Positions 33,223 through 42,619 are shown, numbered from the stretch's first letter. The stretch: DNA of 64,000 nucleotides from Olsenella uli DSM 7084 (GCF_000143845.1 NC_014363.1:481186-545185), one strand, 5' to 3'. Made by a program: numbers and translations. The notes: generated by a model from the letters alone, not told the origin.

Positions 33223-34042
33223 TCGCAAGAGTGACTTCGGCATCACCAAGAATGACTTGGTCAAGACCTCGCTCAACGTTGGCTCGCTGGGCATGGAGTT
33301 CTCTTGGACCTACGTCAACCAGATGGGCCTCGCCTTCTGCGTGATGATCATGAACTGCCTGAAGAAGATCTGGGGTGAGGGCACCGAGGGATACAAACAG
33401 GCCCTCGAGCGCAACGCGGCCTTCTTCAACATCACGGTGCAGCTCGCGCCCTTCGTCGGCGGGATCACGATTGCGATGGAAGAGGGCGTCGCCAAGGGCA
33501 AGGTCGACCCGAAGGCCATCAATGACGTTAAGGCCGCCCTCATGGGGCCGCTCTCCGGCATCGGCGACTCGATTTTCCTCACGACTCTTCGTGTGATTGC
33601 CGCTGGCGTGGGCATCTCGATGTGTCAGGCCGGCAACCTCGCCGGTCCCCTCGTCTTCCTGCTCATCTACAACATTCCGGCGTTCTGGCTGCGTGTGGTG
33701 GGCATCCGGTACGGCTACGAGATGGGTACGAGCCTGCTCGACCGGGCCGAGAAGTCTGGCATCATGGAGAAGGTCTTGGCCGCTGCGGGTATCGTCGGCA
33801 TCATGGTCATCGGTTCGATGACCAAGGACATGTTCGGGGCTGAGCTTGCAATCGGGTTCGGTGCTGGCGACGACGCCACCACGCTCCAGGCGGTGCTCGA
33901 CGGCATTATGCCCGGTATGGTGGGCCTCGGTTTCATGTGGCTCTACTACTGGCTGCTCGGCAAGAAGATCAGCCCCTCCGTGCTGGTTCTCGGCACGATG
34001 CTCCTGGGCGTCATCCTGGTCTACTTCGGGATTATGGCCTAG
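33212..34042 (+). CDS. PTS EIID, mannose family
   Basis: 276 residues if started at ATG 33212, nine bases after GAGGGGG; ATG 33203 is in frame but touches the ribosome site. SDFGITKNDLVKTSLNVGSL is the typical IID opening, followed by FNITVQLAPFVGGITIAMEE, LMGPLSGIGDSIFLTTLRV and C-terminal membrane helices. With EIIC it forms the transmembrane channel of the complex. Confidence 0.92.
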   Translation: MTSDRKSDFGITKNDLVKTSLNVGSLGMEFSWTYVNQMGLAFCVMIMNCLKKIWGEGTEGYKQALERNAAFFNITVQLAPFVGGITIAMEEGVAKGKVDPKAINDVKAALMGPLSGIGDSIFLTTLRVIAAGVGISMCQAGNLAGPLVFLLIYNIPAFWLRVVGIRYGYEMGTSLLDRAEKSGIMEKVLAAAGIVGIMVIGSMTKDMFGAELAIGFGAGDDATTLQAVLDGIMPGMVGLGFMWLYYWLLGKKISPSVLVLGTMLLGVILVYFGIMA

Positions 34043-34194
34043 CCATGCCGTTCTCGTCCGCGCGCTCGCTGGCGCGCGGACGAACTCGTGGGCACAGGAT
34101 GCCCTCCCAGGGAAGAGGCGGTGCTCCGTGGGCACGTCCGTGGCGTGCCGCCCTCGTCTCTCCAACCCAAAGACATTAGCGAGCGGAGTGAACA

Positions 34195-35397
34195 ATGGAC
34201 AAAAAGAATGGCAGCAGGTTGCCGTGGCTCGTGATCGCGATCATGTCCGCAATCGTTGCGATCATGTGCGCTGTCGGTCAACCTGGGGCAGGCGCCGAGG
34301 ATGACGAGGGCATCTGGGACCTGCACCGGGCCTATGGTGACCTCTACGTCAATCTTGGCGACACGGTGACCTTCGCGGTGGATGTGGTGGACTACGACAC
34401 AGCCGAGGTCATCGGAGACAACGCAACGGAGGTGATCGCCGAGTCCGCAGACGCCGAGGGCGAGGGCGATCAGGCCGCCGAGGGGGAGTCTGAGGCTGAG
34501 CCCCGCGAGCAGTCCGAGGACGGCAAGGGTGACGGTGAGGAGAAGCCCGAGGACGGGGAGATCGACCTCTCGCAGTTCAAGTTCCAGTGGTATTGGTGCC
34601 AGCATAACGACGAGACCGGCGAGATCATGTACGAACCCATTGAGGGCGCGAACGAACCCACGTACACGATTGACCGCGTGAGCGAGGTCGACCTCTACGA
34701 CAACAACGAGCTCGAGTTCGTCTGTGCCCTCTTCCCGGCGGATGCGACGGACCTCTCCTACGGCAACCGCATCAACGTGTCATCCATCTGGTTCTCCCTG
34801 TCGCTGATGCCGGACGACTACGTGCAGACCGGAACCACCCAGCACGTAACCGTCAACCCCGAGGGTCAGGACTCCAAGGGCGGCTACGTGGCCTTCGTGA
34901 CCAACGAGGCCGGGACCTTCGACTTCCAGGTCTCGGGCGTCTCCGACGCCGCTACGTCACCGAGCGTCTACGTCGCCGCCATACAGGGCGACTGCGTGGT
35001 TGCTGAGTACGAGTCCGACAAGACGAGCTTCTCGCTTGCGTGCGACCCGGCCTACACCTACGTGATCAGCTGGTCCGCCGACGCTACGAAGCCCGTGAGC
35101 TTCGACTACACGATCTCCGGCGAGGCGAGCGAGCCCGCGTACGTGGACCTCAACGAGTCGCTCGAGCCGACGGACGAAGGCCTCAACGTCTACGTGGACG
35201 CCGTGACGCTGCGTGAGGACGGCGAGTACCAACTCACCGTCGCGAACCCATGGGTGGACGCCGACTACTCGATTGACAACGAGTCCGTGGCTACCGTCTC
35301 GGATGACGGTAAGATTTGGGCTGTGGGACCCGGTGAGGCCACCATCACGGTCACACAGGGTGACGAGACGGCAGCCGTCGCCGTAAACGTGGGATAA
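34195..35397 (+). CDS. Exported protein with C-terminal Big2-like domain
   Basis: 400 residues. N-terminal signal/anchor: basic MDKKNGSRLPWLVIAIMSAI then hydrophobic VAIMCAVGQPGAGA. A glutamate-rich spacer (residues 80-125) leads to two beta domains and a C-terminal Big2-type Ig repeat (VDADYSIDNESVATVSDDGK ... GEATITVTQGD). There is no LPXTG motif, so it is either released or held by the N-terminal helix. It is 152 bases behind EIID on the same strand with no terminator, so it may be part of the operon, perhaps binding glycated peptides at the surface. Function is inferred only from position. Confidence 0.75.
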   Translation: MDKKNGSRLPWLVIAIMSAIVAIMCAVGQPGAGAEDDEGIWDLHRAYGDLYVNLGDTVTFAVDVVDYDTAEVIGDNATEVIAESADAEGEGDQAAEGESEAEPREQSEDGKGDGEEKPEDGEIDLSQFKFQWYWCQHNDETGEIMYEPIEGANEPTYTIDRVSEVDLYDNNELEFVCALFPADATDLSYGNRINVSSIWFSLSLMPDDYVQTGTTQHVTVNPEGQDSKGGYVAFVTNEAGTFDFQVSGVSDAATSPSVYVAAIQGDCVVAEYESDKTSFSLACDPAYTYVISWSADATKPVSFDYTISGEASEPAYVDLNESLEPTDEGLNVYVDAVTLREDGEYQLTVANPWVDADYSIDNESVATVSDDGKIWAVGPGEATITVTQGDETAAVAVNVG

Positions 35398-35426
35398 CGC
35401 GCGGTTCCCACACCACGAATGGCGAG

Positions 35427-35455
35427 GCGCCTCCGGGAATTGTGTTCCGGGGGCG
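35427..35455 (+). terminator. Strong hairpin after the PTS operon
   Basis: GCGCCTCCGGGAA, short TTGT loop, TTCCGGGGGCGC. No T-run, but the position after the last gene suggests a terminator. Confidence 0.45.
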
Positions 35456-35469
35456 CTGACGGTAGGGGG

Positions 35470-35569
35470 CGTTCTCCTCGACCGTCCGGGCGGTCTCCCT
35501 CGTGGCGATCGCATAGGCGTTGTCGGTCGTGAACACCTGGTGCGATTCTATGCGCTTCTTAAATTTCAT
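35470..35569 (-). pseudogene. AbiEi-like antitoxin, N-terminal fragment
   Basis: From ATG 35569 the reverse strand reads MKFKKRIESHQVFTTDNAYA, matching the first 20 residues of the antitoxin at 18595-19350 at 14 positions, and homology ends after about 33 codons. The promoter present at the intact copy is not preserved. Confidence 0.7.
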
Positions 35570-36138
35570 ACAGATAGAGAGCCGCTCCGCTGCGAACGTG
35601 ATGCTGCCAGCATCGGTCACCGGACGCGACGCCTGTCTCGGTGAGTACGTCCCGGCTAACCGAGTGCCTGGCCGCCAGCGCGTCGAAGGACTTGTCGCGT
35701 CGGCTCTCTGCCACCTTCCTCAGAGACTCCAAATGTCATTTGGCCGTCACACCGACCGTCAAAGCAATTATCGATCAAGTGAAAAAGCGGCAAAATCGAG
35801 ACGCAGCCCTTTCTCGGAGATGCAGCGGGGATGGGTTGAGCGCGCGGTAGGATGTTCCCCACCAAGTATTAGGAAGGCACGAGCAACAGCCAATCGCCCG
35901 CGACGATCCTGAGCTCTTCTCTACCGAACGGGAGAATCAGTGCTTCGATCGAAAGAGCTCCCGCAAGGACGAGAAGGAAGCTGCCAGTTTGGCGGCATCA
36001 CCTTTCAGCTATGGCAGGGAAAAGTTTCACGAATGGCAAAGGCATGCCGACCAGCTAGCCCTACCGTTGCGGTTGCAGTTACCAACTGACGATCGCATAG
36101 GAGGCCGGAAGGATGATCGGCATGCCAATGATAAGAAT
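35570..36138. other. No gene recognised
   Basis: Several short frames are open but none has family-like sequence or a ribosome site. The stretch lies between two relics and is probably rearranged debris. Confidence 0.5.
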
Positions 36139-36365
36139 ATAAGGGAGATGTCCCGCAAGTGGCTGTCCAACGCGGAAATCCATCGCGGGACGGGGATCTC
36201 GCAGCCGACGACTCGCAAGCATATCGCGATGGACGACTTCTCGTCCCAGGTGTCCAGGGCCCAAGGGCACCCCTCGGTGCTCGACCTGTACAAGCCCTTT
36301 GTCGACAGTATTCTGATGGAGGACCGGCGCGCCCACGCGCATCGTCGACAGGAAAGCCTACATAT
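36139..36365 (+). pseudogene. IS21-family istA, N-terminal fragment
   Basis: The frame gives IREMSRKWLSNAEIHRGTGI (HTH), RKHIAMDDFSSQVSRAQGHP and SVLDLYKPFVDSILMEDRRA, a typical IstA N-terminus, and stops matching at about 36365 where the surface-protein gene end begins. It is a different subgroup from the element at 14561-17075. Confidence 0.65.
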
Positions 36366-36383
36366 CAGACGCGGCCCCGCCCC

Positions 36384-38749
36384 CTACGCCCGCCTCCTCG
36401 AGAGCGCCAGCGCGGCCGCGGCGCCGATCAGGCAGACCCCCGCGGCCGTCGCCGCCAGGGCGCCCCGGCCCCCGGCCCTGGGCATGGAGACGTTCGGGTA
36501 GTTGGGCAGCGCGAGGGCGCCGGCGCCGGGCCCGGGCCTGAACGCCGGCGGCATGTCGCCGGCGGGCGAGGCGTGGGCGGTGATCCTGACCCTCGGGTCG
36601 GCCCTGGGGTCGACCTCCACGAGCCACTGCCCGTAGGGGGCCGCGAGCCCCGCGGGCGCCTCGGTCTCGGCGAGCATCCAGGCGCCCGCCGGCAGCTCCC
36701 CGAAGTCCACGGTCCCGTCGGGGCCCGAGACGGCGCGCCTGAAGGGCGACGAGACCACCCAGCAGCCCGCGGCCTCCGAGGCGGCCGAGGCCAGCGGCCA
36801 CAGGGAGTGGTCGCAGCCCGCCGGGCAGGCGTAGAGCTCGAAGGCGGCGCCGGCCAGCGGCGCGCCGTCCCTGTCGACCTTCACGAAGGAGAAGGGGGCC
36901 TGGGAGGCGCGTCCTCGAAGGAGAGCTCCACGACGGCGCCGGCGGCGGCGAAGGCGTCGCCCGCCACCGTCTGGTCGGGGGCGGCCTCGTATCCCGCCGG
37001 GACCCGGGTCTCGGAGACCGTGTAGGCGTCGGAGGCCCTGCCGTAGGGGACGTTGGCGATGGTGTAGGTGCCGTCGCCGTTGTCGGCGGACGTCAGCGAG
37101 AAGGCGCCGTGGACGCTGGAGGTTCCCGAGCACGTGAACTCGGCGCCCGCCAGGGGCTCGCCCGTCGACGCGTCGGCCTTCTTGATGGTGACGGTGCCGG
37201 TGACAGGGGTGTAGTACGCTTCTACGAACCCATCGGCGTTTAGACTGTTTATGTAGAAGGAGTTGTTTGAGGAATTGAACGTGCTGTTTATCGTCGCGCC
37301 ATTGTAGGTGACATCGGAACGGTAGAACCCCTCCGATGGGACCGCGTTCAACGGAACCGCTTTCCCGTTCCCTGCATACCTCGTCAGATACCCGGTGGAT
37401 GCCGCCGCTCCCACAGACCAGCTCAACCACGCTTGATCTGCGTAGTCGTGGATCTGGATGCCGCCACCTGTCGAACCGAGCACCCATCCGGAAAGGGTGC
37501 CGTTGTTGTAGGCCCTGTAATACGGCGCTGCTTTGATCGCAACGGCCTTCGTTATCAACCCGCCCCCGTGAGCGCCGGAGGCGCGGAACCTCTCTATGAC
37601 ATGGGAGCCCGCCAGCATGGAGAAGCAGTTTGCGGCGGCGCCGTACTGGGCGGTCGTCGCCGGGGAGTTTTGGGAGGCCCGTATCCACAGTCCGTTCGCG
37701 TCGGGCGTCGCGCTTGACCCCGCTATGTCCACGGCGACCCCCGACGTCCGGGGGATGTATGCCTTAGACTGCGCTCCGTAATCTATGACGAAGCCCTCGC
37801 AATAGGCACCCGCAAATGTGGACGTTGCGTAGGACACCGCGTCGGGGCCGTCGATCTCGTTCTGCTGCCAGATTAACTTGGATCCTACATGCTCGGTGCC
37901 GTCCTTATTCAAGACCTGCATATCGACTTTCGTTTGAATCCCTATTCCGGAATTCATCGGCCTCCCGGTGCCGTTCCAGGCGAACAGGCAGGGGGCGTGT
38001 CCGTTCCAGACAAACGTCTGCGTGGGATAGCTGCTTACCAGCGCGTCATTTATCACGAAGTCTTCGATCGTCAGCTGGATTCTCACATCTCCGTGCGACC
38101 CGTCTGAAAACTCTGCGGCATCGTAGAAGAGCAGGGTAGCCGTCGCGTTCGGCGAGGCGTTCTGGGTGATCGGCGCCGTCCAGCAAATTGCATGCACCGT
38201 GTCTCCCTGGCCTGTGATATCGGAGGTTGAAAGAACCAGGTTTGGATTTGAAGACGCGAAGGAATACGTGCTGCCGCTCGGTCCATGCGTTGCCGTGTTT
38301 ATCTTGCCCGGATCGATCCTCGCATCGGTGAACGCGAAAGACGACATGTAATCGTCGTGGTTCCCTGCCACCACGACCTTGCTCCCGCCATTGTTTATCG
38401 TCGCGTCGGTCACCCTGATCTCGACCACGTCGCCGTCCGGGAACGTGCAGGAGAGCCTCTCCTCGGTGGAGAAGGGCGCGAGCGACGCCAGCCTCCAGTC
38501 GTCCCCCTCCCGCCCCACGGAAAGGAGGGCCGGGTCGCTGAACTCGCAGGAGACGACGTCGGAGGCCTCGCGGCCCACCGACAGGCGGGAGAAGACCTCG
38601 GAGAGCAGGACCGAGGACTCGCCGGCGATGGAGAACGTCCCTCCGTCGAAGCGGAAGTCCACCGTCCAGGTCACCGCGCAGGTCGGGAAGGCCTTGCGGG
38701 GAGAGACGAGGCGTTCCGCATGACAGTCCGTCGATAGCCTTTTCAGCAA
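36384..38749 (-). pseudogene. SpaA/Cna-B-type surface adhesin, frameshifted and without signal peptide
   Basis: Upstream frame (from 38749): AVTWTVDFRFDGGTFSIAGE, LLSEVFSRLSVGREASDVVS, a long beta domain, then a SpaA repeat (GTVTIKKADASTGEPLAGAE ... YTVSETRVPAGYEAAP). Near 36905 one base is gained or lost; the next frame continues APFSFVKVDRDGAPLAGAAF ... LAETEAPAGLA, the sorting region VSMPRAGGRG, a hydrophobic helix and SRRRA. The N-terminus lacks an export signal and the anchor motif deviates from LPXTG. With the frameshift no wall-anchored product is expected. Relatives are large pilin-like proteins of Coriobacteriia. Confidence 0.75.
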
Positions 38750-38766
38750 TACTATTATGTTTCCGT

Positions 38767-38778
38767 TATACTATTGGC
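38767..38778 (+). promoter_or_regulatory. -10 box of a leaderless antitoxin message
   Basis: TATACT at 38767-38772 ends six bases before ATG 38779; no ribosome site lies upstream. The same layout is seen at the AbiEi gene starting at 19350. The -35 region is poor. Confidence 0.5.
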
Positions 38779-39309
38779 ATGACGAAGTTCGATGACATAT
38801 ACGAGGAGGCAGTCGATAGCCACGGGCTCATCACGTCCGCGCGCGCGGCGGAGCTCGGCGTCACCAATAACGAGCTCGTGCAATACGCGAGGCGCGGACG
38901 CCTCGAGAGGGTCGGTCACGGGCTCTACCGTCTGGCAAGGCGCGTTCCGGAGGACAATGATCCCTACGCGCTCGCGGTCGCTCTCGCCGGGCCTGGGGCG
39001 TATCTTTTCGGCGAATCCGTGATCGCTATGCTCGGCCTTGCGCCCACCAACCCGAGCCGCCTCCATGTTGCCGTTCCTGGGCGCATCCGCAGAAGGCTTC
39101 CTGACGGGCTCGTCGTGGAACGCGGGGACGGGATGGGGACGACGGCCTACGACGGCATATCCTCTCAGACAGCCGAAGCTGCCATACGGGCCTGCAGGGG
39201 CAGGATGATGCCCGAGAGGCTCGTGCAGGCGGCGGGGGCCGCTAGGCGCGAGGGCTACGTCGATGAGGTGGAGTACGGCAGGCTGATAGAAGAAGTCGAG
39301 GGGTCATGA
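38779..39309 (+). CDS. AbiEi-like antitoxin (type IV TA)
   Basis: 176 residues, MTKFDDIYEEAVDSHGLITS; winged-helix segment ARAAELGVTNNELVQYARRG RLERVGHGLYRL as in AbiEi-type regulators, then DPYALAVALAGPGAYLFGES and a C-terminal AIRACRGRMMPERL. Likely represses its own operon and blocks the co-encoded nucleotidyltransferase. Stop overlaps the toxin start by ATGA. Intact by eye. Confidence 0.85.
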   Translation: MTKFDDIYEEAVDSHGLITSARAAELGVTNNELVQYARRGRLERVGHGLYRLARRVPEDNDPYALAVALAGPGAYLFGESVIAMLGLAPTNPSRLHVAVPGRIRRRLPDGLVVERGDGMGTTAYDGISSQTAEAAIRACRGRMMPERLVQAAGAARREGYVDEVEYGRLIEEVEGS

Positions 39310-40100
39310 AGAAGCCGAACAGCAGGAGGAACCTCGACGTTGCCATAGAGAGGGCGTTCGGGCGCGGTCGCTCGTTCACGAGGGCCCGAGCTACCATCGC
39401 GAACGTCATAGTCGGCCAGATGCTTCCCGACGGTGCCGTGAAGGGTGGCAGCTCCATAAAGCTCCGCCTCGGCGAGGGCGCCACACGCTACACCACCGAT
39501 CTCGACGTCGCGAGGGCGTCAGATCTGGAGGACTGGATCGCACGCCTCCGGAGCTCGCTTGCCGAAGGCTGGGAGGGCTTCACCGGCCGCGTCGTGACAC
39601 GCGAACCGGCGTCGCCCGAGGGGGTGCCTGCAGCCTACGTCATGCAACCGTTTGCCGTAAAGCTCGACTACAACGGCAAGCCCTGGGTAACCGTCGACCT
39701 TGAAGTCGGCCACAACGAGATAGGGGATGCCGACGAACCTGACCTCTGCCTTCCCCGCTTCGTCGTGGAGATGTTCGAGTCCATCGGGCTGCCCAGCCCC
39801 GGTCCCGTTCCCCTCATGCCTGTTTCCCACCAGATAGCCCAGAAACTCCACGGGCTGAGCGAGCCCGGCAGCAGACGCGCGCACGACCTCATCGATCTGC
39901 AACTGCTCGTGGCAGGGTGCGACGTCGATTACGCGAAGACCCGCTCTGTCTGTGAGCGCCTCTTCGCCTATCGCCAGATGCAATCCTGGCCACCGAAGAT
40001 CGATGGAAGTGCCGATTGGAACGACCTGTACCGTGAGCAGTCAGGCGAGCTCGACGTCGTCGATGATGTCGAGCTCGCAGTGACATACATGACCATATAG
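39306..40100 (+). CDS. AbiEii-like nucleotidyltransferase toxin
   Basis: 264 residues. VKGGSSIKLRLG followed by TRYTTDLDVARA is the nucleotidyltransferase GS...DxD motif; VDLEVGHNEIGD and SHQIAQKLHGLSEPGSRRAHDLIDL complete the AbiEii pattern. In AbiE systems it modifies tRNA or nucleotides and stops growth on phage attack unless held by the antitoxin. Translationally coupled to the gene before. Its 3' end may overlap the convergent ATPase relic. Confidence 0.85.
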   Translation: MKKPNSRRNLDVAIERAFGRGRSFTRARATIANVIVGQMLPDGAVKGGSSIKLRLGEGATRYTTDLDVARASDLEDWIARLRSSLAEGWEGFTGRVVTREPASPEGVPAAYVMQPFAVKLDYNGKPWVTVDLEVGHNEIGDADEPDLCLPRFVVEMFESIGLPSPGPVPLMPVSHQIAQKLHGLSEPGSRRAHDLIDLQLLVAGCDVDYAKTRSVCERLFAYRQMQSWPPKIDGSADWNDLYREQSGELDVVDDVELAVTYMTI

Positions 40101-40104
40101 GCGG

Positions 40105-40908
40105 GAAGGTGAGCCACTTTGCCCGAGACGTGCACATTCGCCTCGCAGAGCACGACGGCCTGATCGATGCGGTAGTTCTCTACCTTCATCACATTATCCA
40201 GGGCGCTGTGTCTCTTGTAGGTCTTGCCGCTTTTCACTTCGATAGGCAGCACATGGCAGCCTTTACGCTCCGTCACGAAGTCGAGCTCCCCGACCCCTTT
40301 CTTCCTGAAGAAGCGAAGTCGGTGTCCATGGGCCTTGAGCTCCTGCGCGATGGCGTTCTCATAAATCGATCCATAGTTGACGCCCAGGTTGTCGCTGACG
40401 ATGCCCTTTGGTACCTCCATGCCGCACATGGCGCTGAGCAGGCCCACGTCGTTGGCGAACAATTTGAAGAAGGCACGGTTTTCCGCCATCTTGAGGGGAT
40501 GGCGGGGTTTTGTCACGTTGACGACTGCGTTGGCCACGCCGGCATCCACGATCCACATGAAGTCTTCTTGGTAGCGCTCGTAGGTGCCCTTGGGAGCCAG
40601 GGCTGAGAAGTTGAACCTCTTCGACTGGGAGTCCAGCTGGGAGGGAATCTGATCGAAGATCTCGCGGATCACCAGCCTGCGTGAGCGGGCGTACTTGGAT
40701 ATATCGGCGCGGTAGAGCCTGACGATGTCGTCCTGGACCTTCTTCACTTCGGCGATGCTGTCGGTCTCCAGGAAGCGCGTCACTGCCGCCGGCATGCCAC
40801 CCACCATGAGGTAGAGATGGAAGAGGGATAGCATTCGTTGATGAACGGGTTCTATGACGGGCCGGGACTCCGCGAAGCAGTCCCGCGCATGGCATAGGGC
40901 CTCCTTCC
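40105..40908 (-). pseudogene. DUF4143-type ATPase, 5'-truncated
   Basis: The reverse strand encodes the C-terminal DUF4143 part: LFHLYLMVGGMPAAVTRFLE, DDIVRLYRADISKYARSRRL, SIYENAIAQELKAHGHRLRF, FFRKKGVGELDFV and LPIEVKSGKTYKRHSALDNV. The AAA part with Walker motifs is absent; homology begins near 40908. No natural stop is seen at the expected end near 40105 and the frame runs into the toxin gene on the other strand. Confidence 0.78.
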
Positions 40909-40911
40909 TAT

Positions 40912-41375
40912 ATTGTGAGGGGCGGGTGGCCCGGAAGCCGGGGCATGGACTTGGGCGAGGCCATGCAGATTCCGGTGGATTATCTGAGGAACGTGCCGGA
41001 CGATATGGAAAGAAGCGATGGCAAGAAGAGGGATGCGAGGAAGGTCCAGTCGCTTTTGCGGGCGTTGGGGCGCGCGGAGAGCAACATGACTTCGATGAGG
41101 TCGTTGCAGAGGGACATGGAGGAATACGCCGAAGACCGCGACGCTGCATATGAGGCTTCCGTCAACATGATCGCCGACTACCTCGATTGCTTCACAAGGT
41201 CGGGTTCAACCAGGTTGAGGCCGCCGCGGCGGAGCTGCTGGCCCTCAGGAAAAAATTCAATGCGGAGACGGGGTCGAGCCCCTCGTTCCTATGCGTCATC
41301 TGCGGAATGTCAAATGCGGCATTCAGGAGGCCCGACGGGGTCATCGTGGTGCCGATTACATCGCTTGGCACATAG
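40912..41375 (+). pseudogene. Second DUF4143-type ATPase, both ends present, middle lost
   Basis: GGWPGSRGMDLGEAMQIPVD and RKVQSLLRALGRAESNMTSM, SVNMIADYLDCF belong to the middle of a DUF4143 ATPase; after a deletion and frameshift the C-terminus follows (FNQVEAAAAELLALRKKFNA, FLCVICGMSNAAFRRPDGVI, VVPITSLGT). The AAA domain and the nuclease-like core are missing. It abuts the other relic head to head. Confidence 0.78.
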
Positions 41376-41505
41376 TTCCGGATGTCCGACATGTCGAACA
41401 ATATGAAGCCAAGACGCCGAAGAGCGACCGTTCTCCCAGGTGATCGACTGTCGTGACGTCGCGGTGAGGTCGGATGTAGTCGCGCCGTGCGGCCCGCCCC
41501 GCCTG

Positions 41506-42513
41506 TCAGCGCAGCTCGACGGCTCGGACCGGATCGTCCGAGAACGCGACGCGCGCGAGCTTGCGGAACGTGCGGGGAGGCGTTCCGACGCGCTTCGAGA
41601 ACAGCGCCGAGAAGCTCGTCGCGCGCGCGAAGCCGCACATGCGCGCGATCTGGCCGACGCTCAGTTCGCTCGAGGCGAGCAGCCGCTTCGCCCGCTCGAC
41701 GCGCTCTGTCGCGATGAACTCGGTGGTGGTGGTCCCGGTCAGCTGCCGGAAGAGCCGTTTGAACTTGGTCGTGCCCATCTGCGCCATGTCGGCGAGCTCC
41801 CCGAGACGGGGCGGGGCGTCGATGTTGGCCCGGATGTGGTCGGCCACGAGCACGATCGCCCGGCGGTCCCCGTCGTCGACCGCCTCGGAAAAACGGTCCT
41901 CCATGGCCAGCATACGCCCCATCACCTCGTTCGCGATACCCGCGAAAAGCAGTTCGGCCGCCCTGCCGTGCGCCTCGGTGCCGCCGATCGCCTCGAGCAG
42001 GCGCGGAATCTGCGGGTCCCACATGCCCTCGCCGCGCATTGCGCCAAGGCATGCGGAAAGGTGGGCCAACGACTCGGAGCACCCGCTGCCGAACGCCTTC
42101 TCGAAATACCCGTCGTAGTACTCGATCTCGGTGTAGGCGACGTGCGTGCCCGTCGGCATCACGACGCGACCGGTGCGAGGCCTGGTCTCCAGGAACGCCA
42201 TGACCTGCGCTGGCGGGAAGATGCCGGCGCTCTCGTGGCGAATCGCGAAGTAGTTGGTGAAATCGAATGCGAATGGAACTCGTTTGAGCAGCCTGAAGTC
42301 GCAGCTTGCCACGACGAGGTCTCGATCGAGCGACCACGCGTGGTACCAGCCCTCAGAAGCCTCCCCGTCGCCCGCGAAGAACACGCCGCAGCCTCGTGGG
42401 TTCTCGTGCGAGGGGACGAGCCCGACATTCGCCAGAGGGGCGGTAAAGAGCGAGCCAGCCCAGGATCCGCCGGGGACGTCGGGGTCGGACATTTGCGATC
42501 GGACGCGATGCAT
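41506..42513 (-). CDS. AraC-family transcriptional regulator
   Basis: 335 residues from ATG 42513 (AAGGA upstream). N-terminal ligand part of about 215 residues (GWYHAWSLDRDLVVASCDFR, TRPRTGRVVMPTGTHVAYTE), then a two-HTH AraC domain (LGELADMAQMGTTKFKRLFR; VGQIARMCGFARATSFSALF). Divergent from the ECF operon; such regulators next to MptD/ECF and YbtPQ-like ABC genes usually switch on uptake of a metal chelate, so it probably activates the operon. Confidence 0.88.
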   Translation of the reverse strand: MHRVRSQMSDPDVPGGSWAGSLFTAPLANVGLVPSHENPRGCGVFFAGDGEASEGWYHAWSLDRDLVVASCDFRLLKRVPFAFDFTNYFAIRHESAGIFPPAQVMAFLETRPRTGRVVMPTGTHVAYTEIEYYDGYFEKAFGSGCSESLAHLSACLGAMRGEGMWDPQIPRLLEAIGGTEAHGRAAELLFAGIANEVMGRMLAMEDRFSEAVDDGDRRAIVLVADHIRANIDAPPRLGELADMAQMGTTKFKRLFRQLTGTTTTEFIATERVERAKRLLASSELSVGQIARMCGFARATSFSALFSKRVGTPPRTFRKLARVAFSDDPVRAVELR

Positions 42514-42554
42514 GCCCGTAGAGTCCTTTTCCTCCGAGAGCCTCGTCAGCGACA

Positions 42555-42570
42555 GTTAGCGATAGCTAAC
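42555..42570. promoter_or_regulatory. Inverted repeat in the AraC/ECF divergent promoter
   Basis: GTTAGC GATA GCTAAC, a perfect 6-base inverted repeat with a 4-base centre. The arms recall DtxR/IdeR iron-box half sites (TTAGG/CCTAA type), but the fit is partial. It may instead bind the AraC protein. Confidence 0.5.
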
Positions 42571-42619
42571 ATCCTCATGATACACCCAATGGGCCACGCG
42601 GAGAGCGAAAGGGCGACAA

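Noticed and set aside
40109-40606. Forward ORF opposite the DUF4143 relic
   Set aside because: No ribosome site or family features; complement of recognisable DUF4143 sequence.
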